A stretch of DNA of 64,000 nucleotides from Prevotella sp. (GTDB lineage Bacteria > Bacteroidota > Bacteroidia > Bacteroidales > Bacteroidaceae): NCBI GenBank assembly GCA_022641735.1, contig JALCDQ010000002.1, positions 62,001-126,000 of the forward strand, written 5' to 3'. The position numbers were made by a program, and so were the translations under genes. Shown here piece by piece: positions 1-8,267 of the stretch. The notes under the pieces are model-generated. The model was not told the DNA's origin. It saw only the letters and a list, made by a program, of their open reading frames with translations, and made no database searches. Position 1 is the stretch's first letter; each line of letters starts with the position of its first letter.

Positions 1-998
1 ACTACTCCGATGGCCAGCATAATGCCCATCACATAGAGCATCATCTGTATGACACCATATTGAAGTACTCTCGGCACTCTCCGTTGCGTCATTACATCAG
101 CATGGAGGAGCTTCCTATTCACCACCTCATTGACTATCCACAAGACTGCCAATACGCAAAGTGCACCGAGAAATGGGCTTAACTTGGTGATATTATGAAA
201 GGATGGGATAAACCATAAACCACCGATACCCACAAAGAGCATCAGCAATCGTTGCCAGATATTCAGTCGGGTGTCATCGCCACGATAAGGCATCGTGGAA
301 AACTCAACGTCTGCTCTTTCCGGCAGACATAGCCCTAACCACCATGTAGGCACAGCCCATGCGATGATGCAAGGCAAAAACAGCGACATGGAGAAATTGG
401 TTGCAGACACGAAACCGGCGTTCCAAAGCACCAATCCCGTTGGGTCTCCAATGACTGTTAAAGCCCCTCCACAATTGGCGGCAATGACTATCACAGAGCC
501 ATATATCATGCGTTGCCTTCTATTTGGTATCATTCCGTGCATGATGGTGAGCATCATCACGGTGGTAGTGAGATTGTCCAAATTGGCTGAAATGAGGAAA
601 GTCACGATGGCAATCGTCCACAGCATCTTTTTGCTTTTCCGTGTTCTCATCAGCTGACGGATAAAATCGAAGCATCCGTTGTTGTCGAGTATCTCCACGA
701 TTGTCATGGTTGCAAGTAGGAAAAGAACGATTTCAGAGGCTCTTCCCACATATTTTAAGAAGATATCTCGCGCTATATATTGCTTGACAGCCGTACTTGT
801 AGGCACTGCACCAGCAAGGAAATCCGTATAATCAGAGGCATGTTGGCTCATCACAAAGTCAGTGCCAAAGCAGATATAGAGCACCCATCCTACGGTACCA
901 GCAAAGATTGCGACGGCAGCTTTGTTGATATTCGTGACGTTCTCTGTTGCTATCAGCACGAAAGCGATGACCAATATGGCGACGATTATTAGTGTCAT
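1..998 (-). CDS. nhaD: NhaD-type Na+/H+ antiporter, 3' end outside window
   Basis: Reading the minus strand from the ATG at 998 gives an open frame of 332 codons that runs off the left edge, so the C-terminus is missing. The protein is very hydrophobic from residue 1 (MTLIIVAILVIAFV) with many membrane segments. It has NLDNLTTTVMM near residues 139-149 and GDPTG near 184-188, patterns expected in the NhaD/ArsB-like ion transporter superfamily. NhaD proteins exchange Na+ or Li+ for protons across the inner membrane and are usually a little over 400 residues. A good promoter (TAnnTTTG at 1018-1025) lies just upstream. It is transcribed in the same direction as the glycosyltransferase before it but is separated by about 240 bases holding a 22-base repeat array, so it is probably its own unit. 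An SLC13-type carrier of another substrate is the main alternative. Confidence 0.8.
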   Translation of the reverse strand, partial: MTLIIVAILVIAFVLIATENVTNINKAAVAIFAGTVGWVLYICFGTDFVMSQHASDYTDFLAGAVPTSTAVKQYIARDIFLKYVGRASEIVLFLLATMTIVEILDNNGCFDFIRQLMRTRKSKKMLWTIAIVTFLISANLDNLTTTVMMLTIMHGMIPNRRQRMIYGSVIVIAANCGGALTVIGDPTGLVLWNAGFVSATNFSMSLFLPCIIAWAVPTWWLGLCLPERADVEFSTMPYRGDDTRLNIWQRLLMLFVGIGGLWFIPSFHNITKLSPFLGALCVLAVLWIVNEVVNRKLLHADVMTQRRVPRVLQYGVIQMMLYVMGIMLAIGV

Positions 999-1017
999 TT
1001 ATTCTTAATTTTAGCCA

Positions 1018-1049
1018 CAAAGATAATAATTTATCTTTTAAAAAACAAC
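1018..1049 (-). promoter_or_regulatory. Bacteroidota-type promoter for nhaD
   Basis: Minus strand GTTG (1049-1046), 20 bases, then TATCTTTG (1025-1018), which fits the phylum's TTTG/TTG -33 and TAnnTTTG -7 boxes. The start codon is 20 bases downstream of the box. Confidence 0.6.
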
Positions 1050-1094
1050 AATAACATAGTTTTTTATACACGTTTAACGCAGAATTTTACTTTT

Positions 1095-1202
1095 TGAAAC
1101 ATCGCTTTGCCATATTGAAACGTATTTGAAGCTATTTGTCCGGATGATTCGGACAAACTGTCCGGATGGCTCGGACAAACTGTCCGAACGATTGGGACAA
1201 AC
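1095..1202. repeat. 22-base periodic palindromic array A
   Basis: Three units start at 1137, 1159 and 1181, exactly 22 bases apart. Units 1 and 2 read TGTCCG-7 bases-CGGACA-AAC; unit 3 is a variant ending GGGACAAAC. Each unit is a dyad able to form a short hairpin. Two weaker related words (TGAAAC at 1095 and 1116) precede at 21-base spacing. It lies in the roughly 240-base gap between the stop of the glycosyltransferase (1239) and the nhaD promoter. No coding potential was seen. Confidence 0.8.
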
Positions 1203-1238
1203 GAATCAAACCGCTTGGAACAATCCTGAAAATTAGTT

Positions 1239-2234
1239 TTATAACCTTCTGAAAAGCCTTCTTAGGGCAAAATAGAGTTCTTCCTGCAATCGGAAAAATG
1301 GCCATAAACAAGGCAATTGCATAGGGATATAGCCGAATTTAAGGCGGTTTTTCAATGTAAGTCGCTTGGTTTCAATACTTTTCCAAGCCTTCTTGATTTC
1401 GCTTAATCCATAAGAATTCTCAGCTTTGGAGAACCTTTTCCGATATAGAAAATAAAATTTGTAAAGGCCAATCACGTTGAGCCATCGCTCATTTTCATAG
1501 AGATTCAGAATGCGCTCGTCTTCCTTTAAGTCAATGAGCATCGCCTTCATGTGGGCATTTGCCTTCAGATAATCATAGCGGGAAACATCTATCTTATGGG
1601 TGACAGAAGTCTCATGCTGCCTATAAAAGTAGGTTCCATTGCACTGACGCACCTCTCGAGACAACAGATAATGCATTCTTGTGGTGTTGTCATCACTATA
1701 ACTGCGACAGGTTTCATCGTAAGGAATTTTCTTATGAATAGTTGCCCTTACCATATAGACTCCATGAATCTGCCATGAAAGACTTTTCTCGAAAGCCACT
1801 CTTCCCGTCATCACCTCGAATTCAGGCATCGGATAGGCTTCCTGATGTTGGTCATTCTCATAGTTAACTACATGGAATAACACACAGTCAGTCAACGGAT
1901 TAACATCAAAAACTTCAACTGCTGCTTCAAGGGCATCCTCTGAAAGCCAATCATCAGAATCCAAGAAAGTAATGTATTGACCATTGGCTATTTTCAAGCC
2001 TTCGTTTCTGGCATGAGCTTGCCCTTGATTTTCAGGAAGTAAAAGATATCTTATTATCGAGTATTTAACGGCATATTGCTTGATAATCAATGGTGTTTTA
2101 TCCGAAGAACAATCATCGATTACAATGACCTCAATATCTTTCAATGTCTGATTGACTAAAGAGTCAAGACTTTTCGCAATATATTTCTCGGCATTATAGG
2201 CAGCCATCAAGACCGTACATATTGGTTTGCTCAT
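1239..2234 (-). CDS. Family 2 glycosyltransferase
   Basis: 331 residues. The start at 2234 is chosen because its ATG overlaps the stop of the upstream flippase gene in an ATGA (2231-2234); a longer in-frame start at 2264 would overlap much more. The N-terminal GT-A fold is clear: VLMAAYN near residue 8, an IDD pair near 39-41, and the DSDD metal and nucleotide-sugar binding motif at 92-95. The protein should transfer a sugar from an activated nucleotide donor at the cytoplasmic face of the inner membrane during surface polysaccharide or LPS outer-chain assembly. The basic C-terminal third (from about residue 260) may be membrane-associated. Donor and acceptor cannot be told from sequence. Confidence 0.85.
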   Translation of the reverse strand: MSKPICTVLMAAYNAEKYIAKSLDSLVNQTLKDIEVIVIDDCSSDKTPLIIKQYAVKYSIIRYLLLPENQGQAHARNEGLKIANGQYITFLDSDDWLSEDALEAAVEVFDVNPLTDCVLFHVVNYENDQHQEAYPMPEFEVMTGRVAFEKSLSWQIHGVYMVRATIHKKIPYDETCRSYSDDNTTRMHYLLSREVRQCNGTYFYRQHETSVTHKIDVSRYDYLKANAHMKAMLIDLKEDERILNLYENERWLNVIGLYKFYFLYRKRFSKAENSYGLSEIKKAWKSIETKRLTLKNRLKFGYIPMQLPCLWPFFRLQEELYFALRRLFRRL

Positions 2235-3712
2235 CGGCTCATCCTCCTCTTTAGAGATTCCCACAAATGCGTTTTACTCTTCAATATCTTGATCGAATAC
2301 CACAAGCTTCCGAGGGTCACAAGTATACCTAACGACCAATAAATCAAAGGATTATGAACATAAGTGAGGCCGTAAGCCATACATCCAAAAGGTATCTGCA
2401 TCAAAGCAAAGCGAAGGACCGGTTTTGATATCCTATAATCAAACCTCCATCGCATATAAATAAGCAATATGATGAAGTTGAAAACAGAGCATATTGTAAT
2501 ACCAATGCCCGTCCCCGTAAGTCCCCATTGCCGATACCCAAACAAGACAAGCAGGACAATGACAATATCATAGGATGCTTCCATCATCAAATAAGACATC
2601 GAATCGCCCTTACCCAATGATATATAGGAGATTGGAAGCGTGATGGCACGCATATACATGGCAAAGATAGTGACTTGTACCATCCCCATTACGGGCAAGA
2701 ATTTACCACTATAAAGCAACGGAAGAAGAATCGGAAGGCCTATCATGAAGGCTACAAGCAAGGGAGAAACCAGCAAAAGACACACCTCTATCTGCTTATT
2801 TACGCAATCATTGAGCATCATTCCCGTCCCTTGAATGGCCGAAAGACGAGGGAAATAATCCGTTTCCATTGCCGAAAACACCATTCCCGCATAGGTCATC
2901 GTCATCATATATCCAGCATTGAACAACCCAACGACATCCAAAGAACCCGTATTATTCAGAAAAGACTTGATGATAAACTCTGCTCCACTACCCATTATAC
3001 CGGCAAAAACGAAAGCTATTCCCAAGCGAAGCATGCTGAATCCACCATCTAAAAACTGTTTTTTGAAGGAAAGGCGCAAAGGATATTGGCGATAGGAATA
3101 AGAAATCGTCAGAATCATCTGTATTAAAGCAATGACAACCAACGAGGGAACAATGCCCGATTCTCCAAAGAAATAATAGATGGGAACGCTTGTCAGCAAG
3201 GCTCCAAACACATTATATACAGAGATTTTAGCAAGACTCTTCAGTTTTCGAGTGGCCTTAAGGATTGCAGACTCTCCCACTGTGATAGCCATTAATGCAA
3301 CCACTGGAGAAAGGAGAATAAAGTGAAGAGTGTGATTTCCCCAATTAAAGGTCCATTGATTGAGTAAAGGGCTCAATAAAATACAGAGAAACATACCAAA
3401 AAAGGCGGTCAGCAGACTCCATGAACGTATCAATGAAATCGACTTCTTCAGGCCCTCACTGTCGCCTTTATCGTATTTTTCGGAGATACTCTTCACTCCA
3501 CTCATTCCAATACCAAAGTTTGTGGAGTCAGAAAGAAGTTTGATTGTAGAATTGAAAAGAGCCACGAGCCCCATACCATTTGGTCCCAATATCATGGCAA
3601 CCAGTTTATTGCGAATGATACCGACTAATATATTCAAGCCCTGTACACTTCCAAAGATGCCCGTGTATTTAAGGATATGACTATAGGAACTGTCTTTTTC
3701 CATTTTTTCCAT
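2231..3712 (-). CDS. Wzx-like oligosaccharide flippase
   Basis: 493 residues starting at the ATG at 3712; the in-frame codon before it is TTG. It is a polytopic membrane protein with about 12-14 hydrophobic segments. The N-terminus contains SVQGLNILVGIIRNKLVAMI and then GPNGMGLVALFNS, the pattern of WzxE/O-antigen translocase members of the MOP/MATE superfamily. The expected role is flipping lipid-linked oligosaccharide units to the periplasmic face. It is translationally coupled (ATGA) to the glycosyltransferase that follows and divergent from a second glycosyltransferase cluster, so both sets probably build one polysaccharide. I see no Wzy polymerase or chain-length regulator in the window. 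Confidence 0.88.
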   Translation of the reverse strand: MEKMEKDSSYSHILKYTGIFGSVQGLNILVGIIRNKLVAMILGPNGMGLVALFNSTIKLLSDSTNFGIGMSGVKSISEKYDKGDSEGLKKSISLIRSWSLLTAFFGMFLCILLSPLLNQWTFNWGNHTLHFILLSPVVALMAITVGESAILKATRKLKSLAKISVYNVFGALLTSVPIYYFFGESGIVPSLVVIALIQMILTISYSYRQYPLRLSFKKQFLDGGFSMLRLGIAFVFAGIMGSGAEFIIKSFLNNTGSLDVVGLFNAGYMMTMTYAGMVFSAMETDYFPRLSAIQGTGMMLNDCVNKQIEVCLLLVSPLLVAFMIGLPILLPLLYSGKFLPVMGMVQVTIFAMYMRAITLPISYISLGKGDSMSYLMMEASYDIVIVLLVLFGYRQWGLTGTGIGITICSVFNFIILLIYMRWRFDYRISKPVLRFALMQIPFGCMAYGLTYVHNPLIYWSLGILVTLGSLWYSIKILKSKTHLWESLKRRMSR

Positions 3713-3743
3713 CAATTTTATAACGTATATTCCATTTTTTTAT

Positions 3744-3751
3744 TATCTTTG
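3744..3751 (+). promoter_or_regulatory. -7 promoter element, glycosyltransferase cluster
   Basis: TATCTTTG followed by CAC, with the ATG only six bases later at 3758. No clear -33 box. The predicted transcription start falls at or next to the start codon, so the message may be leaderless. Confidence 0.55.
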
Positions 3752-3757
3752 CACTTA

Positions 3758-4654
3758 ATGAAATTATCGGTCATCATACCCGTATATAAAGTCGAAAGAA
3801 CGCTAAAGGCGTGCGTCGATTCTGTTCTGAATCAGTCCTACCCTGATTTGGAAGTGGTGCTTGTGGATGATGCCTCCCCTGATAATTGCTCTATAATATG
3901 TGATGAATTTGCAAGAAAAGACTTTCGTGTAAAAGCCATTCATCTTCCTCTAAATCGAGGTTTGAGTGTTGCGAGAAACACAGGTATTGAAATGTCTACA
4001 GCTCCCTATATCACCTTTGTTGACAGCGATGACACCTTAGAGAAAGACACATACAAAAAACTGATGGCTATCCTCAAAAATCATGAGGATTATGACATGC
4101 TCGAATATTCATTTATTCGGCAATCGCCAAAGAGAAAATTCTTTGAGGAACATCGTTTTCAAGACAAAGAATATACAGATATGAGGGCTTATTGGCTTAC
4201 CGAAAAGGCTTATATGCATACCTATGCATGGAATAAAATCTATAAAATAATGCTCTTTGCGGATATCAAATATCCAGAAAAGCGCAAATTTGAAGATGTG
4301 TTCACTTTGCCTTCAGTGTTGCAGAAATGCCAAAAAATAAGACTGACCTCTGAAGGGTTATACCTATATAATATAAATGAGAACGGCATTACAGTTACTG
4401 CTGATGGAAATGCGCTCAACGACTTATTCGAAGCTCATATGCAAATTCTGCCAAAAATAAATGATGCCTGCTATGATGCTCATGTTCTCAACATAGCTAT
4501 GGATGTATATGAAGGTACAGGGAAGTTCCCTGAATATCCGAATTTACATCATTTTCGCCCTTTCAAACAATTATTACGACAACTTTTAGGTTTTCATACA
4601 TTATGCAGATTAAACAAACTTCTACATCGCTTCCACAAGCCCAACCGCTGGTAA
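3758..4654 (+). CDS. Family 2 glycosyltransferase
   Basis: 298 residues. The start at 3758 is where GT2 homology begins (MKLSVIIPVY); the frame stays open further upstream, but that stretch would run through the promoter and overlap the divergent flippase. Motifs: IIPVY at 6-10, VDD at 36-38, and DSDD at 89-92 for nucleotide-sugar and metal binding. The middle holds a KFEDVFTLP-like stretch, typical of GT2 enzymes that elongate polysaccharide chains. It is the first gene of a tightly packed plus-strand group of four; its last 52 bases overlap the next glycosyltransferase. Donor sugar unknown. Confidence 0.85.
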   Translation: MKLSVIIPVYKVERTLKACVDSVLNQSYPDLEVVLVDDASPDNCSIICDEFARKDFRVKAIHLPLNRGLSVARNTGIEMSTAPYITFVDSDDTLEKDTYKKLMAILKNHEDYDMLEYSFIRQSPKRKFFEEHRFQDKEYTDMRAYWLTEKAYMHTYAWNKIYKIMLFADIKYPEKRKFEDVFTLPSVLQKCQKIRLTSEGLYLYNINENGITVTADGNALNDLFEAHMQILPKINDACYDAHVLNIAMDVYEGTGKFPEYPNLHHFRPFKQLLRQLLGFHTLCRLNKLLHRFHKPNRW

Positions 4655-5589
4655 GCTTTATCATAACGGATTACAATATTCCACTGGAGATGCTCGAAAA
4701 ATGCGTAAAGAGCATCTTCGATTTGAGCCTTAACGCAAGCGAAGTGGAAGTTGTTATCGTGGATGATGGGTCTGATATATCGCCCATCAATGATATAGAT
4801 GCGGCTATAGAGCGACAGGATGCCATCATTTATGTACGCCAAAAGAACCTAGGACTCTCTGTAGCAAGGAATACAGGACTAAAAGTTGCTAATGGAAAAT
4901 ATATTCAGTTTGTTGATGGCGACGACTATCTGCTAAGAGCGCCCTATGAACATTGCCTCGATATCGTAAGATATCATGAACCTGATATGGTGCTATTCGA
5001 TTATACGAGCAAAAAGGAAGTTGAAATACCATTCGCATTTGAGGGTCCAATAAGTGGTTCTTCATACCTTCATAATCACAATATTAAAGCTGTCGTGTGG
5101 AGCTATATTTTCAAGAGAAAGATACTTGGAAACCTGCGATTTACCCCTAATCTCTCAACAGAAGATGAAGAATTCACGCCACAACTACTGCTAAGAGCAG
5201 ATACCCTGTACGCTACTGACTCTAAAGCCTATTTCTATCGCATGCGCAAATCGTCACTTACCCATGATAAAGGAAAGGAAAGGAAAGAAAAAAGGCTTAG
5301 TGATGCAATGAGCGTTATCATACGTCTTCAAGAACTTTCTCAAAACCTTCCAAAGGCAGAAAGGGTCGCTTTAGAGAGAAGAATTCATCAACTTTCCATG
5401 GATTTGATTTATAACACGATAAAAAACACCCATTCTGAGAAGCATCTTGATGCAACGATTACGAAGTTGAGAGACAGAGCCTTATTCCCATTACCCGATA
5501 GGAAATATACGAGAAAGTATTCCCTTTTCCGCAAAATGGTAAATTCACCAATAGGAAGAAAGATTCTTTTAATTTCCATTGGACGATGA
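4603..5589 (+). CDS. Family 2 glycosyltransferase
   Basis: 328 residues. The only start upstream of the GT-A fold is the ATG at 4603, which overlaps the previous gene by 52 bases in another frame; the next Met lies inside the fold. Motifs: VSFIITDYN near 17-25, VDDGS at 53-57, DGDD at 105-108, and an acidic STEDEEFT stretch further on that matches the ED motif of chain-extending GT2 enzymes. The C-terminus is lysine/arginine-rich. Part of the same operon as its neighbours. Confidence 0.85.
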   Translation: MQIKQTSTSLPQAQPLVSFIITDYNIPLEMLEKCVKSIFDLSLNASEVEVVIVDDGSDISPINDIDAAIERQDAIIYVRQKNLGLSVARNTGLKVANGKYIQFVDGDDYLLRAPYEHCLDIVRYHEPDMVLFDYTSKKEVEIPFAFEGPISGSSYLHNHNIKAVVWSYIFKRKILGNLRFTPNLSTEDEEFTPQLLLRADTLYATDSKAYFYRMRKSSLTHDKGKERKEKRLSDAMSVIIRLQELSQNLPKAERVALERRIHQLSMDLIYNTIKNTHSEKHLDATITKLRDRALFPLPDRKYTRKYSLFRKMVNSPIGRKILLISIGR

Positions 5590-6692
5590 AGATATTGCTT
5601 ATAGGTGAATACAGCAATGTGCATTGGACGCTTGCAGAAGGGCTTCGAGCATTAGGACATCAGGTAACCGTCCTTTCCAATGGTGATTTCTGGAAAAATT
5701 ATCCACGGGATTTAAACCTCGTAAGGGATAATAAACCATTTGGTGGATTGCGCTATATGTTGCATCTTTTAACCTATCTCCCTTCTCTGAGCGGATATAA
5801 TGTCGTCCAATTAATTAATCCTATGTTTCTTGAATTGAAAGCAGAACGTATATTGCCCATTTACAAATATCTTCGTCAGCACAATAAAAAGCTATTTTTA
5901 GGGGCTTTTGGAATGGATTATTATTGGGTACATGAGAACATCTGTCGCAAACCTCTGCGCTATAGTGATTTCAATATAGGCAATGAATTGAGGACTGACA
6001 TTAATGCCCTAAAGGAAAGAAAAGACTGGATAGGCACTTCGAAAGAGAAGCTAAATGAATATATTGCCAACGATTGTGATGGTATCATAGCGGGTCTTTA
6101 CGAGTATTTGGCATGTTATCAGCCTTTATTTCCCCATAAAACGACCTTTATACCCTATCCTATCAAATGTAAAAACAAGACTCCTAACTTCGCTGAAAAT
6201 GACAAATTAAGGATATTTATAGGCATCAATAAAGATCGTTCCGAATATAAAGGAACTGATATTATGTTGAAAGCTGCGCAAGCAATAGTGTCAAAATACC
6301 CGACATTGGCTGAGCTCAAAATAGCTGAGAGTGTACCTTTTGCCCAATATCAGAAAATGATGTCGGATAGTGATATTATCCTTGACCAACTCTACAGTTA
6401 TACCCCTGCGATGAATGCGCTTGAAGCTATGAGTCAAGGAATTATCGTTGTTGGAGGTGGAGAACACGAGAATTATGAGATTCTGCATGAAAATGAAATT
6501 AAACCCATCATCAATGTGGAACCTAATTATGAGAGTGTCTATCATGAATTGGAAAAACTTGTTTTACATAAGGACAGAATCCAACTGTTGAAGGAACAAA
6601 GCGTCACCTATATTCAGAAACATCACGACTATCTGAAAGTGGCAAAACAATACGAGAAATTCTATGGCATGGAAGAAAATATACATCTGTAA
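5586..6692 (+). CDS. Family 4-like (GT-B) glycosyltransferase
   Basis: 368 residues. It starts in an ATGA overlap with the previous stop (5586-5589). The N-terminus MKILLIGEYSNVHWTLAEGL and a following ALGHQVTVLS are the glycine-rich acceptor-domain start of GT-B enzymes. Around residues 275-300 the order LDQLYSYTPAMNALEAMSQG, then VVGGGEHENYEI, resembles the donor-binding E-x7-E region of GT4 retaining transferases. Sequence is more divergent than for the GT2 neighbours, so GT4 is an assignment by pattern. Likely role: adding a sugar during assembly of the same polysaccharide. Confidence 0.75.
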   Translation: MKILLIGEYSNVHWTLAEGLRALGHQVTVLSNGDFWKNYPRDLNLVRDNKPFGGLRYMLHLLTYLPSLSGYNVVQLINPMFLELKAERILPIYKYLRQHNKKLFLGAFGMDYYWVHENICRKPLRYSDFNIGNELRTDINALKERKDWIGTSKEKLNEYIANDCDGIIAGLYEYLACYQPLFPHKTTFIPYPIKCKNKTPNFAENDKLRIFIGINKDRSEYKGTDIMLKAAQAIVSKYPTLAELKIAESVPFAQYQKMMSDSDIILDQLYSYTPAMNALEAMSQGIIVVGGGEHENYEILHENEIKPIINVEPNYESVYHELEKLVLHKDRIQLLKEQSVTYIQKHHDYLKVAKQYEKFYGMEENIHL

Positions 6693-6957
6693 ACAGTGTG
6701 GCTATGAAGCTGAAGTCTATGAAGGAAAGGGCTTGTTTGGTCAACACATCACCGCTTTGACTTGCCCAGAATGTCATACTATCCAAAACATTGTTGTCGG
6801 AGGGGTCATTGGAGACGTTGCCCCATCTTTCAGCAGTGAGGCTGGAAGACTATGTTTAAGGTGTGGAAGCGCTAAAGCAAGAATCTGGGATTTCCACACA
6901 TGCCCAAAATGTGGCGGGGAAATGGAAGCTTCCGAAAAGAAAGAATTTTGGACTTAA
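6664..6957 (+). CDS. Small protein with two zinc ribbons
   Basis: 97 residues overlapping the glycosyltransferase end by 29 bases, with no later Met to use as a start. Four CxxC pairs are visible: C9/C12, C34/C37, C64/C67 and C80/C83, arranged as two tandem zinc-ribbon or rubredoxin-like knuckles. The central part (VVGGVIGDVAP) has no recognisable domain. I do not recognise a specific family, and such proteins may bind nucleic acid or act as metal-bound scaffolds. It ends convergently against tilS with a 4-base overlap. That it sits last in a polysaccharide operon may reflect simple co-transcription. Confidence 0.7.
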   Translation: MAWKKIYICKQCGYEAEVYEGKGLFGQHITALTCPECHTIQNIVVGGVIGDVAPSFSSEAGRLCLRCGSAKARIWDFHTCPKCGGEMEASEKKEFWT

Positions 6958-8267
6958 TCCATCTGCAAACTAAGAATCTTTTGTGTTTTTGGTGTAATCC
7001 GATAGCGATTATCTGGCCTTTCATTGACCACCCAAAGGATGTTGGCTTCGCAATCCGTCACTACCAATTGATGTCGTTTTTCCAAAATAGTCTTCTTTAA
7101 ATCGGTCAGAAAATCACTCACAAGCCTTGAACCTTTCATGCCAAAAGGCACAAAGCGGTCTCCTTTTTCATATTTACGCAAGGTCAAAGGGAACTTTACG
7201 AGGTCAGCATCCAACATCACGCAATTCTTTTCTTTGCTGATTTTGAAGTCTTTATCCCTCAAAAATGACTTGACTTTGATTTTTTTGCCTTGCTCATCAA
7301 AAACATAATTACCTTCTTCTATGATTTTAAGTGCCGAAAAATCTTTACTTTCCAAAGGTTCAAGAATAAAGCAATCTCTGTCTTTTACGATGATGTGAGT
7401 ATCGGAAAACCACTCTTTTCCACTTTGAGAACGAAGACTATCCGCCATCTCTTGGATTTGAGCAGAAGTAAAATGATAATCCTTCAAAACATACCATAAA
7501 GCAAACTCTGGAGAAGGCATATCCATAAGCTTTGTAAAAGGTAACCTTTTACCCTCTAAAAGACCATCTTTTACAGCGTAAAAAGCCATCTTTTGCGCCT
7601 CTGTTAGATACAAACTACTTTGATAGATATTATCTACTGCCGCGGGGTTGATTTTCTTCAAGAATGGAATAACATCCAAACGTATCTTATTACGCTGAAC
7701 ATCATCGATAAGATTCGTACTATCGGTGACGTAGTTTTGCTTTATCGAATTAAGATAATCGACTAAATCAGAACGACTTACACAAAGTAATGGACGAATA
7801 ATATATCCATTTTTAGGAGCTATTCCCGTAAGTCCTTGAATGCCGGTCCCCCTTATCAAATTGAGCAGAATTGTCTCCACGCAGTCATCCCGATGATGAG
7901 CTACACAGATGTCATCAGCCCCTAAATCCTTCCTTAATTGTTCAAAATAATCATAGCGTAATTCTCTTGCTGCCATCTCAATGCTCACCTTATGAAGTTG
8001 CGCATAAGTTTTGGTATCGAAATGCACTAAATGCAATGGAATATTCTGCCTTTCACATAGGTCTACACAGAACTTTTCATCCCCTTCCGACTCCTCTCCT
8101 CGAAGATGAAAATTACAATGGACCGCCTCTATATGATATCCTAAAGACTTCAAAATCAAGAGTAATGACACACTGTCAGCACCTCCCGAAAGAGCAATCA
8201 GATGCGTTCCGTCTTTCCGAAGAAGGTCATGCTGACGAATGAAATTCTCTATGATTTTATTCAACAT
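6954..8267 (-). CDS. tilS: tRNA(Ile)-lysidine synthase
   Basis: 437 residues. The ATG at 8267 is preferred over an in-frame TTG at 8276; it overlaps the end of rlmI by 11 bases. The N-terminal PP-loop ATPase motif SGGADS is at residues 27-32, followed by HCNFHLRG and the HHRDD stretch typical of TilS. The C-terminal part carries the TilS-specific tRNA-binding domains, with a KGDRFVPFGMKG motif near residue 370. The enzyme uses ATP and lysine to make lysidine at C34 of tRNA-Ile(CAU), changing its codon from AUG to AUA. Last gene of the exonuclease-rlmI-tilS unit. Confidence 0.95.
   Translation of the reverse strand: MLNKIIENFIRQHDLLRKDGTHLIALSGGADSVSLLLILKSLGYHIEAVHCNFHLRGEESEGDEKFCVDLCERQNIPLHLVHFDTKTYAQLHKVSIEMAARELRYDYFEQLRKDLGADDICVAHHRDDCVETILLNLIRGTGIQGLTGIAPKNGYIIRPLLCVSRSDLVDYLNSIKQNYVTDSTNLIDDVQRNKIRLDVIPFLKKINPAAVDNIYQSSLYLTEAQKMAFYAVKDGLLEGKRLPFTKLMDMPSPEFALWYVLKDYHFTSAQIQEMADSLRSQSGKEWFSDTHIIVKDRDCFILEPLESKDFSALKIIEEGNYVFDEQGKKIKVKSFLRDKDFKISKEKNCVMLDADLVKFPLTLRKYEKGDRFVPFGMKGSRLVSDFLTDLKKTILEKRHQLVVTDCEANILWVVNERPDNRYRITPKTQKILSLQMD

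Noticed and set aside
295..657. Plus-strand reading frame
   Set aside because: It lies opposite the continuous NhaD frame, which has family motifs and a promoter; this frame has none.
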